In this document: one piece after another, positions 36,201 to 44,207 of the stretch
Position numbering within the stretch: position 1 is the first letter of the stretch
How the letters are laid out: every line of letters starts with the position of its first letter
Assembly: GCA_963702445.1 (NCBI GenBank)
Contig: CAVPCZ010000012.1
Location: 62,001 to 126,000, forward strand
Direction of reading: 5' to 3'
DNA: 64,000 bases
From: CAVPCZ01 sp963702445
Lineage (GTDB): Bacteria; Bacteroidota; Ignavibacteria; UBA10030; UBA6906
The notes under the pieces: generated by a model
Told to the model about the DNA's origin: nothing
Databases searched by the model: none
The model's input: the letters and a program-made list of their open reading frames with translations, nothing else
Program-made: the position numbers and the translations under genes

Positions 36201-36494
36201 ATTTTTCTCAAGGGAATGCCGCTGGGCGCGATGAAGAATTTCCCGTATGCCCTGCATGAAATGGAGATGGAGCGGGGCGACACTCTTCTCTTCCTCACCG
36301 ACGGGCTTCCGGAACAGAAGAACGTCGGCGGGGAGATGTTCGACTATGCCCGGGTGCAGCAAACATTCCGAGCGGCGCTTGCGGAGAAACCAGGGGACAT
36401 CATCACCCGGCTTGTTGGAGCCGGCGAAACCTGGATGGACGGCGTACCACAGGATGATGACATCACGCTGCTTGTCATCAGGAAGACAGCGTAA
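33243..36494 (+). CDS. Propeller-sensor PP2C phosphatase (Reg_prop, Y_Y_Y, TM, SpoIIE)
   Basis: 1,083 residues. An N-terminal helix (about 33-51, FTILLIAITLAAGGPTAHA) serves as signal or anchor. Residues ~55-690 are a series of two-component-regulator-type propeller repeats, each with 'xxIWxGTxxGGLNRFDxxTxxFTxYxHDPxNPxSLSDN' spacing, enough for two seven-bladed propellers. A Y_Y_Y domain follows (about 700-780), then one membrane helix (WAYAGYGLMAFSLLYGL, about 793-810), a coiled coil (about 815-860) and a SpoIIE/PP2C domain (TEVGGDYYDF, GDATGHGMQAG, LFLTDGLPEQKN, DDDITLLVI). Hybrid sensors of this type usually end in a histidine kinase. Here the output is a phosphatase, so an outside signal would control an STAS antagonist directly. 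Confidence 0.9.
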   Translation: MIFPGKRHMLYARHVPVNHSTLPGSSGHRWNRLFTILLIAITLAAGGPTAHAQEKVVFHHLTVKQGLSQGSVNCILQDSKGFIWLGTQDGLNRFDGYKTSVFKHDPADPNTLNDNWILSIAEDSGGTLWVRTLNSPQLNRLDRVTETFTHIARDSVDLTRAHKNSVKAECDEPSGVRWRGTIGGGVTRFDPRTGKTTVYKHDPGNPRSLIDDRVYSIYRDGSNTIWVGTKEGLDRFDSFIDGFIHYRHDPKNPASLSDNWVWPILEDRSGVLWIGTFRGGLNRFDRATQTFTQYRHDESDPRSLSGDQLLSLYQDRSGMIWVGMNDRGVDRFHPELLAFGHYSNDPSNRLSLSDNNILSIHVGPSGIPWIGTRGGVDRFDRKSRSFSHYRHDPANPKSIADNQVQCILEDSSGMVWMGTVSSGLDRFDPGTNVFTHYKHDPANPASLSDNRVYALCEGRNGQIWVGTYGGGLNRLDPATGNFTRYTHSDSIPGSLSAPGVFALCLDREDALWVGTFGGGLDRLNRNTGTFTHFKHGASDPGSLSDDLVACLHEDLSGTLWVGTAGGLNRFDRSTGTFRQYREKNGLPNDVVFGILEDGRGNLWMSTNKGLSRFDPRTETFRNYDYSDGLQGDEFNQNAFARNPLTGEMYFGGSNGFTVFHPDSVRPNPYVPPVVFSSFTRYNTDDAEGKPIEEKGIDAKPGLTLSYKDNVANIEFAALSFYNNSKNRYSYRLDGYSDNWIQLGTERRATFTNLDAGEYTLHVRGSNNDGIWNDTGAALRLTVTPPWWKTRWAYAGYGLMAFSLLYGLRRFELNRREQKARVRESELRAKAAVAEKRVLEAENERKSKELEDARQLQLSMLPREVPSIPDYDIAVFMKTATEVGGDYYDFTRAQDGTLNVAFGDATGHGMQAGTIVTLMKGLFLSDAAHVDIRTFFNRCSLTMKEIKLGRLFMAFNMVRLNGKKVSFSSAGMPPAYLHRHATDDLEEIFLKGMPLGAMKNFPYALHEMEMERGDTLLFLTDGLPEQKNVGGEMFDYARVQQTFRAALAEKPGDIITRLVGAGETWMDGVPQDDDITLLVIRKTA

Positions 36495-36596
36495 TGCCCC
36501 GGCCGGGCTCTGCGATGTCCCGTAACCCGGGTCGCTCAGGGGCGGAAATCATCACATAAGGCAGGCGAGGGGTTTTCAATTTTCCGGAGGTTGTGC

Positions 36597-37013
36597 ATGA
36601 ATGATGCTGTCACGCTCAAGATGTCGCTCCCGCACATTCCCGACATCGAACTGGTAGCCCTGGAAGGGCTGGACCGGCTGGCACGCCACCTCGGCATCGC
36701 CGACGAGAAGATCGGGGAGGCAAAACTCGTGGTCACGGAAGCGATCATCAATGCCCTCGAGCACTCGGGTGACAAGAACCCGGTCGTCCGCGTCGAGTTC
36801 ACGATGACCCCAAAGGAACTCACGGTTTTCGTGCGGGACTACGGGAAGGGGTTCGAACCCTCGGCGGTTGAAGATCCGGATATCCAGGCGAAAATGGGGA
36901 GTAAGAACAAGAGGGGATGGGGACTCAAAATCATGCAATCCCTTTCAGACGGCTTCCGGATTCAATCGGGGAAGACCGGAACAAAAATCACGATCACCAA
37001 GCTGCTGAGCTAA
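36597..37013 (+). CDS. RsbW-like anti-sigma serine kinase
   Basis: 138 residues from the ATG at 36597 with GGAGG 6-7 bases upstream. A GHKL ATPase fold: N-box with catalytic glutamate and asparagine in VVTEAIINALEHS, the nucleotide loop VRDYGKGFEPS, and RGWGLKIMQSLSDGF as G-box. These kinases phosphorylate STAS antagonists and, when free, hold a sigma factor or another target. No sigma factor gene is in the window, so the target is unknown. It sits between the sensor phosphatase and the STAS gene, 3 bases before the latter. Confidence 0.88.
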   Translation: MNDAVTLKMSLPHIPDIELVALEGLDRLARHLGIADEKIGEAKLVVTEAIINALEHSGDKNPVVRVEFTMTPKELTVFVRDYGKGFEPSAVEDPDIQAKMGSKNKRGWGLKIMQSLSDGFRIQSGKTGTKITITKLLS

Positions 37014-37016
37014 ACC

Positions 37017-37373
37017 ATGGAACAGCCTTTCACTCTGACATCAGAGATCAACCAGGAGCGTCTGATCATCACCACATCCGGCTACGTGAACAACGTGGGC
37101 GGAGAGGCCATCGCGGAGGAATTTCAGCGCCACTTTGCCGATGGCGTCCGGAAAGTCATCATCAACCTCGGCCAATCCAAGGTGGTGAACTCCGTCGGTA
37201 TGTCGTTCCTCATCGAGATTATTGAACAGCTCAATGAAGCGAACGGCCGGCTGGTCTTCACGAACCTGGACCCGGCGGTCGAGAAGATGCTGGCCATCAT
37301 GGGGCTGTTCCAGTTTGCCGGCAAGGAAAACACCGTCGAGGATGCCCTCCTCTCCCTTTCCGGACAGGCGTGA
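37017..37373 (+). CDS. STAS-domain anti-sigma-factor antagonist (RsbV-like)
   Basis: 118 residues, a single STAS domain. By alignment with RsbV (D-S56-T-G) and SpoIIAA (D-S58-S-G), the phosphorylated serine is S59 in N58-S59-V-G61; the preceding aspartate is replaced by asparagine. It should be phosphorylated by the kinase encoded just upstream and dephosphorylated by the PP2C proteins on both sides. Starts 3 bases after the kinase stop; its own stop lies just before the next start. Confidence 0.88.
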   Translation: MEQPFTLTSEINQERLIITTSGYVNNVGGEAIAEEFQRHFADGVRKVIINLGQSKVVNSVGMSFLIEIIEQLNEANGRLVFTNLDPAVEKMLAIMGLFQFAGKENTVEDALLSLSGQA

Positions 37374-37393
37374 CGACCATCGAGGGACACCCC

Positions 37394-38992
37394 ATGCCCG
37401 AACAGACACCGACCGACCTCCTGGCCCGGCAAATAGCATCACTCGGAGAGTCGTTCCGCGGACTGTCCAAAGCCGGCAACCTGAAGGATCTCGCCGGGCG
37501 TTTTTGCGGCTTCGTGCTTCAGCATTCAGGGGCGAGCGGCGTTTGCCTGTACCACCGCACCAGTGGTGGAGAATGGCAGGGCCTCTCTCAGGGGAACACA
37601 GGCACGACTCCTCCACTCCCGGCCTTTCCTGAAAACGGTTCGTTCGCTGTCACTCTGGAAGATGGGGAGACCCGCCTCCTTGCGGCGCAGAAACTCGTTG
37701 ACGGCTCGGCACTCGGCATCGTTGTCGCCCGGAAGCCCGGAAGCCGCACAAGCACGGCAGATGAGATCGTCTCCCTCCGTCTCTCCGCCACCCTTTTTGA
37801 GAATGCCTACCAGGCTTATCTCCACCGCCACAACGAAAAAGACCTGATCTTCTCGCTCAACCACCGCCTTCTCCAGCTCAACAGCCTGATCGACACGGGG
37901 ATCGAAGTCGCGAAACTCGAACAAGACCTCCCACCCTACCGTCTTGCATTGGAACGCGCCGCCGCTCTCACCAACGCTTCCCTGGGGTCGGTTACTATTA
38001 CACGGGACGGTTCGGTGGTGGAGCGTATCCCATTCCCGGCGGCTCTTCCGGATGGCGCCCATTCTCGGGGAGAGAGTCATATCAGTGCGGAATTCGCTTT
38101 CGGCGGGAGCACCTATCTCTTCGAACTGATGGACAAGGAGAGCCGGAAGGGCCTGGTCCCGTTCGAGGGGACTGACAAGCTTCTGCTGGACGCCCTCTCC
38201 CGCCAGGTCCAGGCTTCACTGGAGAACCGCTTCCTCCTCCAGCAGTCGCTGGAGAAGGAGAAAATGGAACGGGACCTTGCAGTCGCCGCCTCCATCCAGC
38301 AGAGGTTGCTTCCCGAAACCCTTCCCGTGATCGAGGGTTATGACTCAGCCGGCATTAACATCCCATCGAAGTCGGTGGGTGGCGACTACTACGACTGCAT
38401 CCCGCTTTCTGACGGCAGGTATGCGCTGGTGATCGCCGATGTCGCGGGAAAAGGAATCCCCGCCGCGCTTCTCGTCAGCACACTCCACGCGTATCTCTCG
38501 GCCTACCTCGAAAGCGGCATGCCGCTCGTGGATCTGAGCGCCCGCCTCAACCGGATGATCCACAGGGCTTCAACAGACGACAAGTTCATTACGGCGTTTT
38601 TCGCCCTGCTGGATCCGCGTACGGGCTCCATGGAAACCGTCAACGCGGGGCACAATACGGTGTACTGGCGCCGTGCGGACGGGTCGGTGAATGAACTGAG
38701 CCTCGGGGGAATTCCGCTGGGTATGCTGGACATGGATCTCCCGTATCAGTCCGAGCAGTTTACGCTCGAAAGGGGCGACCGGATTCTTCTTTACACGGAT
38801 GGCATCCCCGAGGCGCAGAACGAGGGGAACGAGTTGTATGAGACCGAGGTGCCTCTCAAGGACTTCTTTGCACGTACGGTACCCGACAAAGCGGACACGT
38901 TCATACAGCAGTTGATTGCCGACGTGAAGCGCTTCACGGGGAACGCGCCGCAGGCGGATGATATCACTGCCCTGTACATGATGAGGCTTTAG
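37394..38992 (+). CDS. RsbU-like PP2C phosphatase with GAF-like sensor
   Basis: 532 residues from the ATG at 37394 (GAGGG upstream); a GTG at 37370 that overlaps the STAS stop is possible. Two GAF-like regions are inferred in residues ~20-130 and ~150-245, then a helical linker (LLQQSLEKEKMERDLAVA) typical of these phosphatases. A SpoIIE domain follows with VGGDYYDC, ADVAGKGIPAALLVS, YTDGIPEAQNEGNE and ADDITALYMMRL. It is cytoplasmic. Together with the propeller sensor it gives this module two independent inputs, one external and one internal. Confidence 0.88.
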   Translation: MPEQTPTDLLARQIASLGESFRGLSKAGNLKDLAGRFCGFVLQHSGASGVCLYHRTSGGEWQGLSQGNTGTTPPLPAFPENGSFAVTLEDGETRLLAAQKLVDGSALGIVVARKPGSRTSTADEIVSLRLSATLFENAYQAYLHRHNEKDLIFSLNHRLLQLNSLIDTGIEVAKLEQDLPPYRLALERAAALTNASLGSVTITRDGSVVERIPFPAALPDGAHSRGESHISAEFAFGGSTYLFELMDKESRKGLVPFEGTDKLLLDALSRQVQASLENRFLLQQSLEKEKMERDLAVAASIQQRLLPETLPVIEGYDSAGINIPSKSVGGDYYDCIPLSDGRYALVIADVAGKGIPAALLVSTLHAYLSAYLESGMPLVDLSARLNRMIHRASTDDKFITAFFALLDPRTGSMETVNAGHNTVYWRRADGSVNELSLGGIPLGMLDMDLPYQSEQFTLERGDRILLYTDGIPEAQNEGNELYETEVPLKDFFARTVPDKADTFIQQLIADVKRFTGNAPQADDITALYMMRL

Positions 38993-39018
38993 CACGACGA
39001 GCCGAAGATCAGTCTCCG

Positions 39019-39075
39019 CAGGAAACGGCGCCGCGGGCAGATGATATCGCGACCATGTACCTCGCAGGGAGGTGA
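39019..39075 (+). pseudogene. Vestigial C-terminal tail of a PP2C phosphatase
   Basis: Twenty-five bases after the phosphatase stop, an open stretch reads QETAPRADDIATMYLAGR and stops. This closely matches the end of the gene before it (NAPQADDITALYMMRL). Nothing else of a second copy is present. It is probably the relic of a tandem phosphatase gene lost by recombination between homologous ends. Confidence 0.55.
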
Positions 39076-39089
39076 CGGCGAACGGCTCC

Positions 39090-40655
39090 TCAGGTCTTCA
39101 CGCGATACACGGTATCCAGCAGCGACCCGTCAACCCACTTCACCACCGCAACAGGATGTTCAGTATCCACAACCGGGGGCGTCGGTTTTCCGCCGCAGAT
39201 GTCAAACACCTCACGCTGGATATCCCGCAAATCCCGGATCGGCATTCCCGAATGGGCCACGGCCTGCATCAGGTCTTTTCTTCCAGGGTGTATGGCAATC
39301 CCCCGCTCTGTCACGACCACATCGATCAACTGACCCGGACCGCAAAGAGTCGTGACCCGGTCCACGATGACCGGAATTCTGTCGCGGAATGAAGGCACGG
39401 CCAGGATGGTACAGCGCGAGAAGAGACAATCCTGCCACCCGCCGATCCCGTGAAGCAGATAACCGTCAGAATGAGAGACGACGTTGGCGTTGAAGTCGCA
39501 ATCCACTTCGGTCGCCCCGAGAACAACGAGATCCACCATCGAGGCGAAATTCCCCTTGCCGTGATAATTGTATGAGGTAAACGGGGAGGTTGCCAGATGC
39601 CGGGGATCTTCCTTCAAAGACCGCACACCTTCCTGGTCAAAAGCCTGTCCGTCAAGGATATAGTCCGTCAGTCCTTCATTCAGAAGATTCACGAGATACT
39701 GCGTACTCCCCCCGCGCACGAACCGGGCTTTCACTCCCCGCGCCTTCATACGCTCCTGTAATTTCAGCACGAACGCCAGACTTGTCCCTCCGGCTCCTGC
39801 CTGAAATGAGAATCCGTTCTTCATGATTCCGGCGGCTTCCGCGAAGCGGGCCGCCAGGTCGGCAATCAACTGTCTGTCGGGGCTCCGGGTAACAACGGTC
39901 GTCCCCGAGACAATCAATTCCGGATTCCCGAGCGATGGCACTTCAACGACATAGTCAACATGATTGCCTTGAATCGCCCATGGTATACAGGGGAAAGGGA
40001 CCAGGTTATCCGTCACGACTATAACCCTGTCGGCGTACTCCGAATCCGCCAGCGCGAACCCGAGGGGTCCGCATGCGGAAGATCCGCTCACACCGTTGGC
40101 GTTGCCGAACGCGTCAGCGGAAGGCGCAGCGATCACCGCGATATCGATATGGACTTCGCCATCCTGCACCGCCTGATATCTCGTTCCATGTGAGCGGAGG
40201 ACCCCCACGCCTTTCATGTTCCCCTCGGTGGCAAATCGTCCGAGGGCCCCGTTCATACTTCCTTCGATATGGTGGATCAACCCTGACTGCAGGTAGGGGA
40301 TGAGATCCTCGTGGCACGGGAACGATGCGCTCGGGAACCACCGGATCCCCTTCACGCCCATCTGGCGGACGGTTTCAAAGAGGACGCCCGTGAGAGCGTC
40401 CCCGTTCCTGAGGTGATGGTGGGTTGAGATCGTCATCCCGTTTCGCAGACCCGCGCGCCGCAGGGCATCTTTGAGGCTCTTGACGAGCTTATTGCCATCG
40501 GCAGGGAAATCAGCGCAACTGCGGACCGGGGGGCCGGCCTTCCGGCCCTTCGGGGGAATCCCCTCAACGCGGGCAAACGGAACCTGAGGCATCCCGTTTA
40601 CCGTATGCGGCACCAATCGTCCGGCGGCGTTCTTGACGAAACTGGAACGTTTCAT
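39090..40655 (-). CDS. citF: Citrate lyase alpha-subunit family protein (CitF-like)
   Basis: 521 residues, ATG at 40655 with GGAGG 7 bases upstream and a 4-base overlap with the gene before it. Typical CitF blocks are easily seen: NGMTISTHHHLRNGD, EVHIDIAVIAAPSADAFGNA, GSSACGPLGFALADSEYAD, GFSFQAGAGGTSLAF and DVVVTERGIAIHP. CitF is the acyl carrier protein transferase of the citrate lyase complex. It is last in the long minus-strand gene run. The ligase (CitC) and prosthetic-group genes (CitG, CitX) are not in the window, so the substrate may be citrate or a related hydroxy acid. Confidence 0.85.
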   Translation of the reverse strand: MKRSSFVKNAAGRLVPHTVNGMPQVPFARVEGIPPKGRKAGPPVRSCADFPADGNKLVKSLKDALRRAGLRNGMTISTHHHLRNGDALTGVLFETVRQMGVKGIRWFPSASFPCHEDLIPYLQSGLIHHIEGSMNGALGRFATEGNMKGVGVLRSHGTRYQAVQDGEVHIDIAVIAAPSADAFGNANGVSGSSACGPLGFALADSEYADRVIVVTDNLVPFPCIPWAIQGNHVDYVVEVPSLGNPELIVSGTTVVTRSPDRQLIADLAARFAEAAGIMKNGFSFQAGAGGTSLAFVLKLQERMKARGVKARFVRGGSTQYLVNLLNEGLTDYILDGQAFDQEGVRSLKEDPRHLATSPFTSYNYHGKGNFASMVDLVVLGATEVDCDFNANVVSHSDGYLLHGIGGWQDCLFSRCTILAVPSFRDRIPVIVDRVTTLCGPGQLIDVVVTERGIAIHPGRKDLMQAVAHSGMPIRDLRDIQREVFDICGGKPTPPVVDTEHPVAVVKWVDGSLLDTVYRVKT

Positions 40656-41863
40656 GGAACACCTCCCTCTTCCCCGAACTGTTCAGCCAGCCGGAGAACC
40701 CGTTCGGCCCGCAGGACAACCGGTGCGTCCACCATCTTGGACCCGAGAGCGACCACACCGGATCCGTTCTTCCGGGCTTCTTCCGCAGCGCGGACAATCT
40801 GCTTCGCTCTTTCGATTTCATTTTCGGTCGGGGCAAACGCCGAATGGACAACGGCAACCTGACGCGGATGAATGCACCCCTTTCCTTCGAATCCGAGGGA
40901 CTTCGCCTCGAGTGTGCTCATCCGGAGTCCGTCGGAATCATCAACATCACCGTACACGCTGTCGAGCGCCTGAACACCGGCGGCTTTCGCGGCGTTGACG
41001 ATCGACATCCGCGCAAAGAGGCTCTCTCTCCCCTCCGCCGTCCGTTCCACCCCTATGTCCGCCGTATAATCTTCAAGGCCGATGGCCAGTCCGCAAATGC
41101 GTGCAGACGAAGAGGCGATGGCATAGGCGTTCACCACACCCAGTGCGGTTTCGATGATCGGCAGGAGCAGGATTTCCCGGCCCACATGGTGCTGCCGCTC
41201 CAGTGCACGGAGCTCGCTTGCCACCACCGTCACGGTATCCGCATCCTCGCATTTCGGTATCAGGATCAGATCCGGTTTGCCGGACATCACCGTCCGGAGA
41301 TCTTCGAGGCCGGGGCGTCCCTGGTTGATCCGGACCGACCGCTCGGCATCAAAGAAGTCGACGCTGCGAAGGGCATTACGAACCAGGAGGCGTGCGGCGT
41401 CCTTTTCCTCCGGCGCGACGCTGTCTTCCAGATCCAGAATGATCACGTCGGGTCTGTGCAGACCGGCGTTGACGAAGAATTTGGGTTCATTCCCCGGAAG
41501 ATAAAGCCGGGTTCTCCGGGGACGGTCCTTCCCCTGCGGTACCTTTTTCCGGGCTGCCTGTGCGGTGAGATACTCTCCGCCACCCGGGAAGAGTGCGCGT
41601 TTTGCCGCAGCTTCGATCCTCGCGGCGAGTACGAACGGCAGGGCTCCCTGGTCAACGATGCGGAGATCGGCATGGTGAAGTCCGATGGCAGAACAGACTT
41701 CTTTCGCCAGAGCCGAAATCGACCCCCCATACAGGGAACTGACTTTGCTTTCCACAAACACGGTCACTCCCCCGCGGAGCTTCACGTCGACCTCGACATA
41801 GCAGTCGGATCGGGTGGATACTTCCCTTCTACCGGCGGAGAAGACTTTCTTCAATCGAGCCAT
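40652..41863 (-). CDS. Fused citrate lyase gamma (acyl carrier) and beta subunit (CitD-CitE)
   Basis: 403 residues in one frame. Residues ~1-98 look like CitD: FSAGRREVSTRSDCYVEVD at the N-terminus, ending in GALPFVLAARIEAAAKRAL. In separate CitD proteins the serine before 'SD' carries the phosphoribosyl-dephospho-CoA arm. Here the segment is 4 residues longer, and S16 or S19 are candidates. From ~112 on it is CitE: TRLYLPGNEPKFF, VIILDLEDSVAPEEKDAAR, LLPIIETALGVVNAYAI and LAIGLEDYTADIG. CitD and CitE are normally separate proteins, so the fusion is unusual. It cleaves an acyl-carrier-bound substrate, releasing acetyl-carrier. It starts 15 bases after ARH copy A and overlaps citF by 4. Confidence 0.83.
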   Translation of the reverse strand: MARLKKVFSAGRREVSTRSDCYVEVDVKLRGGVTVFVESKVSSLYGGSISALAKEVCSAIGLHHADLRIVDQGALPFVLAARIEAAAKRALFPGGGEYLTAQAARKKVPQGKDRPRRTRLYLPGNEPKFFVNAGLHRPDVIILDLEDSVAPEEKDAARLLVRNALRSVDFFDAERSVRINQGRPGLEDLRTVMSGKPDLILIPKCEDADTVTVVASELRALERQHHVGREILLLPIIETALGVVNAYAIASSSARICGLAIGLEDYTADIGVERTAEGRESLFARMSIVNAAKAAGVQALDSVYGDVDDSDGLRMSTLEAKSLGFEGKGCIHPRQVAVVHSAFAPTENEIERAKQIVRAAEEARKNGSGVVALGSKMVDAPVVLRAERVLRLAEQFGEEGGVP

Positions 41864-41878
41864 GGAGTAATTTCCGCG

Positions 41879-42859
41879 TCAAATGAGTTGCGCAAGTTGT
41901 CCGGCGATCACCTGGAGATCCATTCCTTTGGTGAACGGAAGGCAGGCTCCGTGGGTTATTCTCACCTTGTCGATCCACTCCTGCGGGATGAGAGAAAGGC
42001 CGTGTCTGGCACCGCAGAGGGCCCCGACGATGGCAGCGATGGTGTCGGCGTCCCGGCCCCAGTTGCCTGCATAGATAATCCCCCTCCGGAAATCTCCATC
42101 GACCAGTTTAAACACCGCGAATGCTTCTGAGACCGCCTCCGGGGCAACTGCTTTGTACTCCGTCCAGAGTGCCCGGTGGAGGGGCATCCAGGCATTCTCG
42201 AGTGTCCCGTATTCCCTGATGATGTTCTCGGTGCGCACGAGCATCTGCCGGGACCACGAATCCTCGGGTGTAACATCAACCGCGGCCCGGCAGATTTCGT
42301 CGACCGTGCCGCCGGCCATGGCGACCGAAACGCCGGCGGCCACCGCCTGGGCGCCCCAGATGCCGTCGCGCCAGTGGCTGATACGCGCATCGATTTCCGC
42401 GAGCCGGGCGGCAGCTGCGGGATCACCCGCAGCAACGATCCCCGCGGGAGTCACGCGCATCGCGGCGCCATCGCTCATATGATGGGAGTTGTGCTGACCC
42501 GACAGGGGGGGCAACACGCCACGGCGAATGTTCACCGCCGCCTCCCGTTCACTGGCCCCGCCCCGGTTCAATGCCGTCAGCGGCAGCACATGACGCTGCC
42601 ATCCGGCAAGCACAACCTCATCGCTCAGATCGCCTTTGCAGTCGATCAGCGACTGTGCAGTCAGCAGGGCGAACTCCGTGTCGTCCGTTCCAGGCGCCGG
42701 GCCCTCACGAAAATCCATCGTGATGCCAAACGCGAAGTGGTTCTCGGGTGTGCGTGCCGCATCCCCGAAGGAATCCCCGATGGCGTGTCCGATCAGCGCA
42801 CCGCACGCACGATCGACACAGAGGTCCTTGTTCTTGCGTAGCTCGGCTCGTGAGAGCAT
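41879..42859 (-). CDS. ADP-ribosylglycohydrolase family protein, copy A
   Basis: 326 residues from the ATG at 42859 (AAGGA upstream). Both metal-binding motifs are intact: GTD59D60TE in the N-terminal half and GRDADTIAAIVGALCGA near the C-terminus, plus the start motif GHAIGD29SFG. It is closely related to copies C and D (shared 'SDGAAMRVTPAGIVAAG' block). The family (ARH/DraG) removes ADP-ribose or related groups using two Mg ions in the cytoplasm. It lies 13 bases after copy B and 15 before the CitD-CitE gene, so it is part of one operon. Substrate unknown. Confidence 0.85.
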   Translation of the reverse strand: MLSRAELRKNKDLCVDRACGALIGHAIGDSFGDAARTPENHFAFGITMDFREGPAPGTDDTEFALLTAQSLIDCKGDLSDEVVLAGWQRHVLPLTALNRGGASEREAAVNIRRGVLPPLSGQHNSHHMSDGAAMRVTPAGIVAAGDPAAAARLAEIDARISHWRDGIWGAQAVAAGVSVAMAGGTVDEICRAAVDVTPEDSWSRQMLVRTENIIREYGTLENAWMPLHRALWTEYKAVAPEAVSEAFAVFKLVDGDFRRGIIYAGNWGRDADTIAAIVGALCGARHGLSLIPQEWIDKVRITHGACLPFTKGMDLQVIAGQLAQLI

Positions 42860-42872
42860 CGTCTGCCTGTCC

Positions 42873-44207
42873 TTAGTGGGGAGTGAGTGCAATCGCGGTT
42901 GTCCGCTGCGCCAGATCATCGATGGCGGCGTTGTCAAAACCCTTCAGACTGCTCCTGATTCTGTTATTGAGGGGGACGGTCCACCGTCCCGGAAGACGGC
43001 GAGCCCCGAGCATGGTTCCGACGACGGAACCGACAGTCGCCCCGTTGCTATCGGTATCCCAGCCGCCCATAACCACATTGCAGACCGATCGTTCGAAATC
43101 TCCGTTCCCGTACAGAAGCGCCGCGACAACCAGCGAAATGTTGTTGATCGTGTGCACCCAGTGATACCGCCCAAACTGTTCGTAGAGCCGGTCCACCGCA
43201 CCCTCCCACGCAGGCTCGGAAGAGGGGAGAGAAAGCGCAAAGCGGACGGCCGCTGCGAAGCGCGATTTCGGCGGGACAAAGCGGAGCGCGGATTCCACGA
43301 CAGCCCGCGGTTCGGTGAGCACGCATGCCGCGGCAACCATCGCCGCCACAAAGAGTTCGCCGTACATCCCGTTGCGAACGTGGCTCAGGCGTGCATCCCT
43401 GAATGAGAGGCCCGCCGCAGCGTGAGGATCACCGGGACAGACCCAGCCGAAGATATCGCCACGGATCTGAGCACCGATCCATTCGCGATACGGATTACGG
43501 TGGAGTGCCGTAGCCGGCGGCAGAAGCCCTTCGAGACAATTCAGATACGCCACCCGTTCCGCCGTGAAGGTCGAGAGCACCGGCAATTTCTCCAGCCAGG
43601 CTTCCGCAACATGTTCCGTGGCAAAACCGCGGCCGGCGGTCTCCAGAACAGAAAGGTTCAGCATGGGGTAATTCATGTCGTCATCCTCCGTCATACAGAG
43701 GATGTTTTCGCGCAGGCTTTCTTTCCCGGCATGGCGATTCCACGGGAACCGGTTCAGTATTTCCTGTGGAACTCCCTTTTCGGTGATATAGTATGCGAGC
43801 GGCCATGATCCGCTGGCACTAAGGATCTCCCTGATGCCCGCCCTGGGGATCTTTTCCACCGGTTTTCCCAGAAGGCATCCGGCGGCACGGCCGAGCCATC
43901 CTCCGGTGATCCTGTCTGTCAGGAGCGGCACCGGTGGAGGAGGAAGGGCTCCGGTGGGATTGCCGCATGCCGCAAAAATGCCTTCCAGGGTTGATGGTTC
44001 GTCTATGGTCTCGGCCTGCAGACCGGGGGTGTCGCTCAGTGAATCAAGAAATTCGAATGCGTCACGGCGAAGCGTTTCCGGCGACGACGCAGCCGACGCG
44101 AGGTCGATCCACCGGCGGCGCAGACCCTTTGCATCTCTTCCTTCCTCTTCGATCTGTCGCAGTTCGTTCTCGACAAGCTGCACAGGTTCGATCCATGTGA
44201 TCTTCAC
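42873..44207 (-). CDS. ADP-ribosylglycohydrolase family protein, copy B (long, distinct branch)
   Basis: 444 residues from a GTG at 44207 that overlaps the stop of copy C (GTGA). It begins with a ~100-residue helical segment, then the ARH fold: GGWLGRAAGCLLGKPVE, CMTEDDDMNYPML (metal site) and GGWDTDSNGATVGSVVGTM (second metal site). It belongs to a different branch from the other three copies, since it lacks their 'SDGAAMRV' block and has a tryptophan-rich barrel (YHWVHTINNISLVVAALLYG). Both metal sites are complete, so it is probably active. Confidence 0.82.
   Translation of the reverse strand: MKITWIEPVQLVENELRQIEEEGRDAKGLRRRWIDLASAASSPETLRRDAFEFLDSLSDTPGLQAETIDEPSTLEGIFAACGNPTGALPPPPVPLLTDRITGGWLGRAAGCLLGKPVEKIPRAGIREILSASGSWPLAYYITEKGVPQEILNRFPWNRHAGKESLRENILCMTEDDDMNYPMLNLSVLETAGRGFATEHVAEAWLEKLPVLSTFTAERVAYLNCLEGLLPPATALHRNPYREWIGAQIRGDIFGWVCPGDPHAAAGLSFRDARLSHVRNGMYGELFVAAMVAAACVLTEPRAVVESALRFVPPKSRFAAAVRFALSLPSSEPAWEGAVDRLYEQFGRYHWVHTINNISLVVAALLYGNGDFERSVCNVVMGGWDTDSNGATVGSVVGTMLGARRLPGRWTVPLNNRIRSSLKGFDNAAIDDLAQRTTAIALTPH

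Noticed and set aside
40844..42130. 428-residue plus-strand frame
   Set aside because: Lies opposite the CitD-CitE gene and ARH copy A; low-complexity reverse translation.
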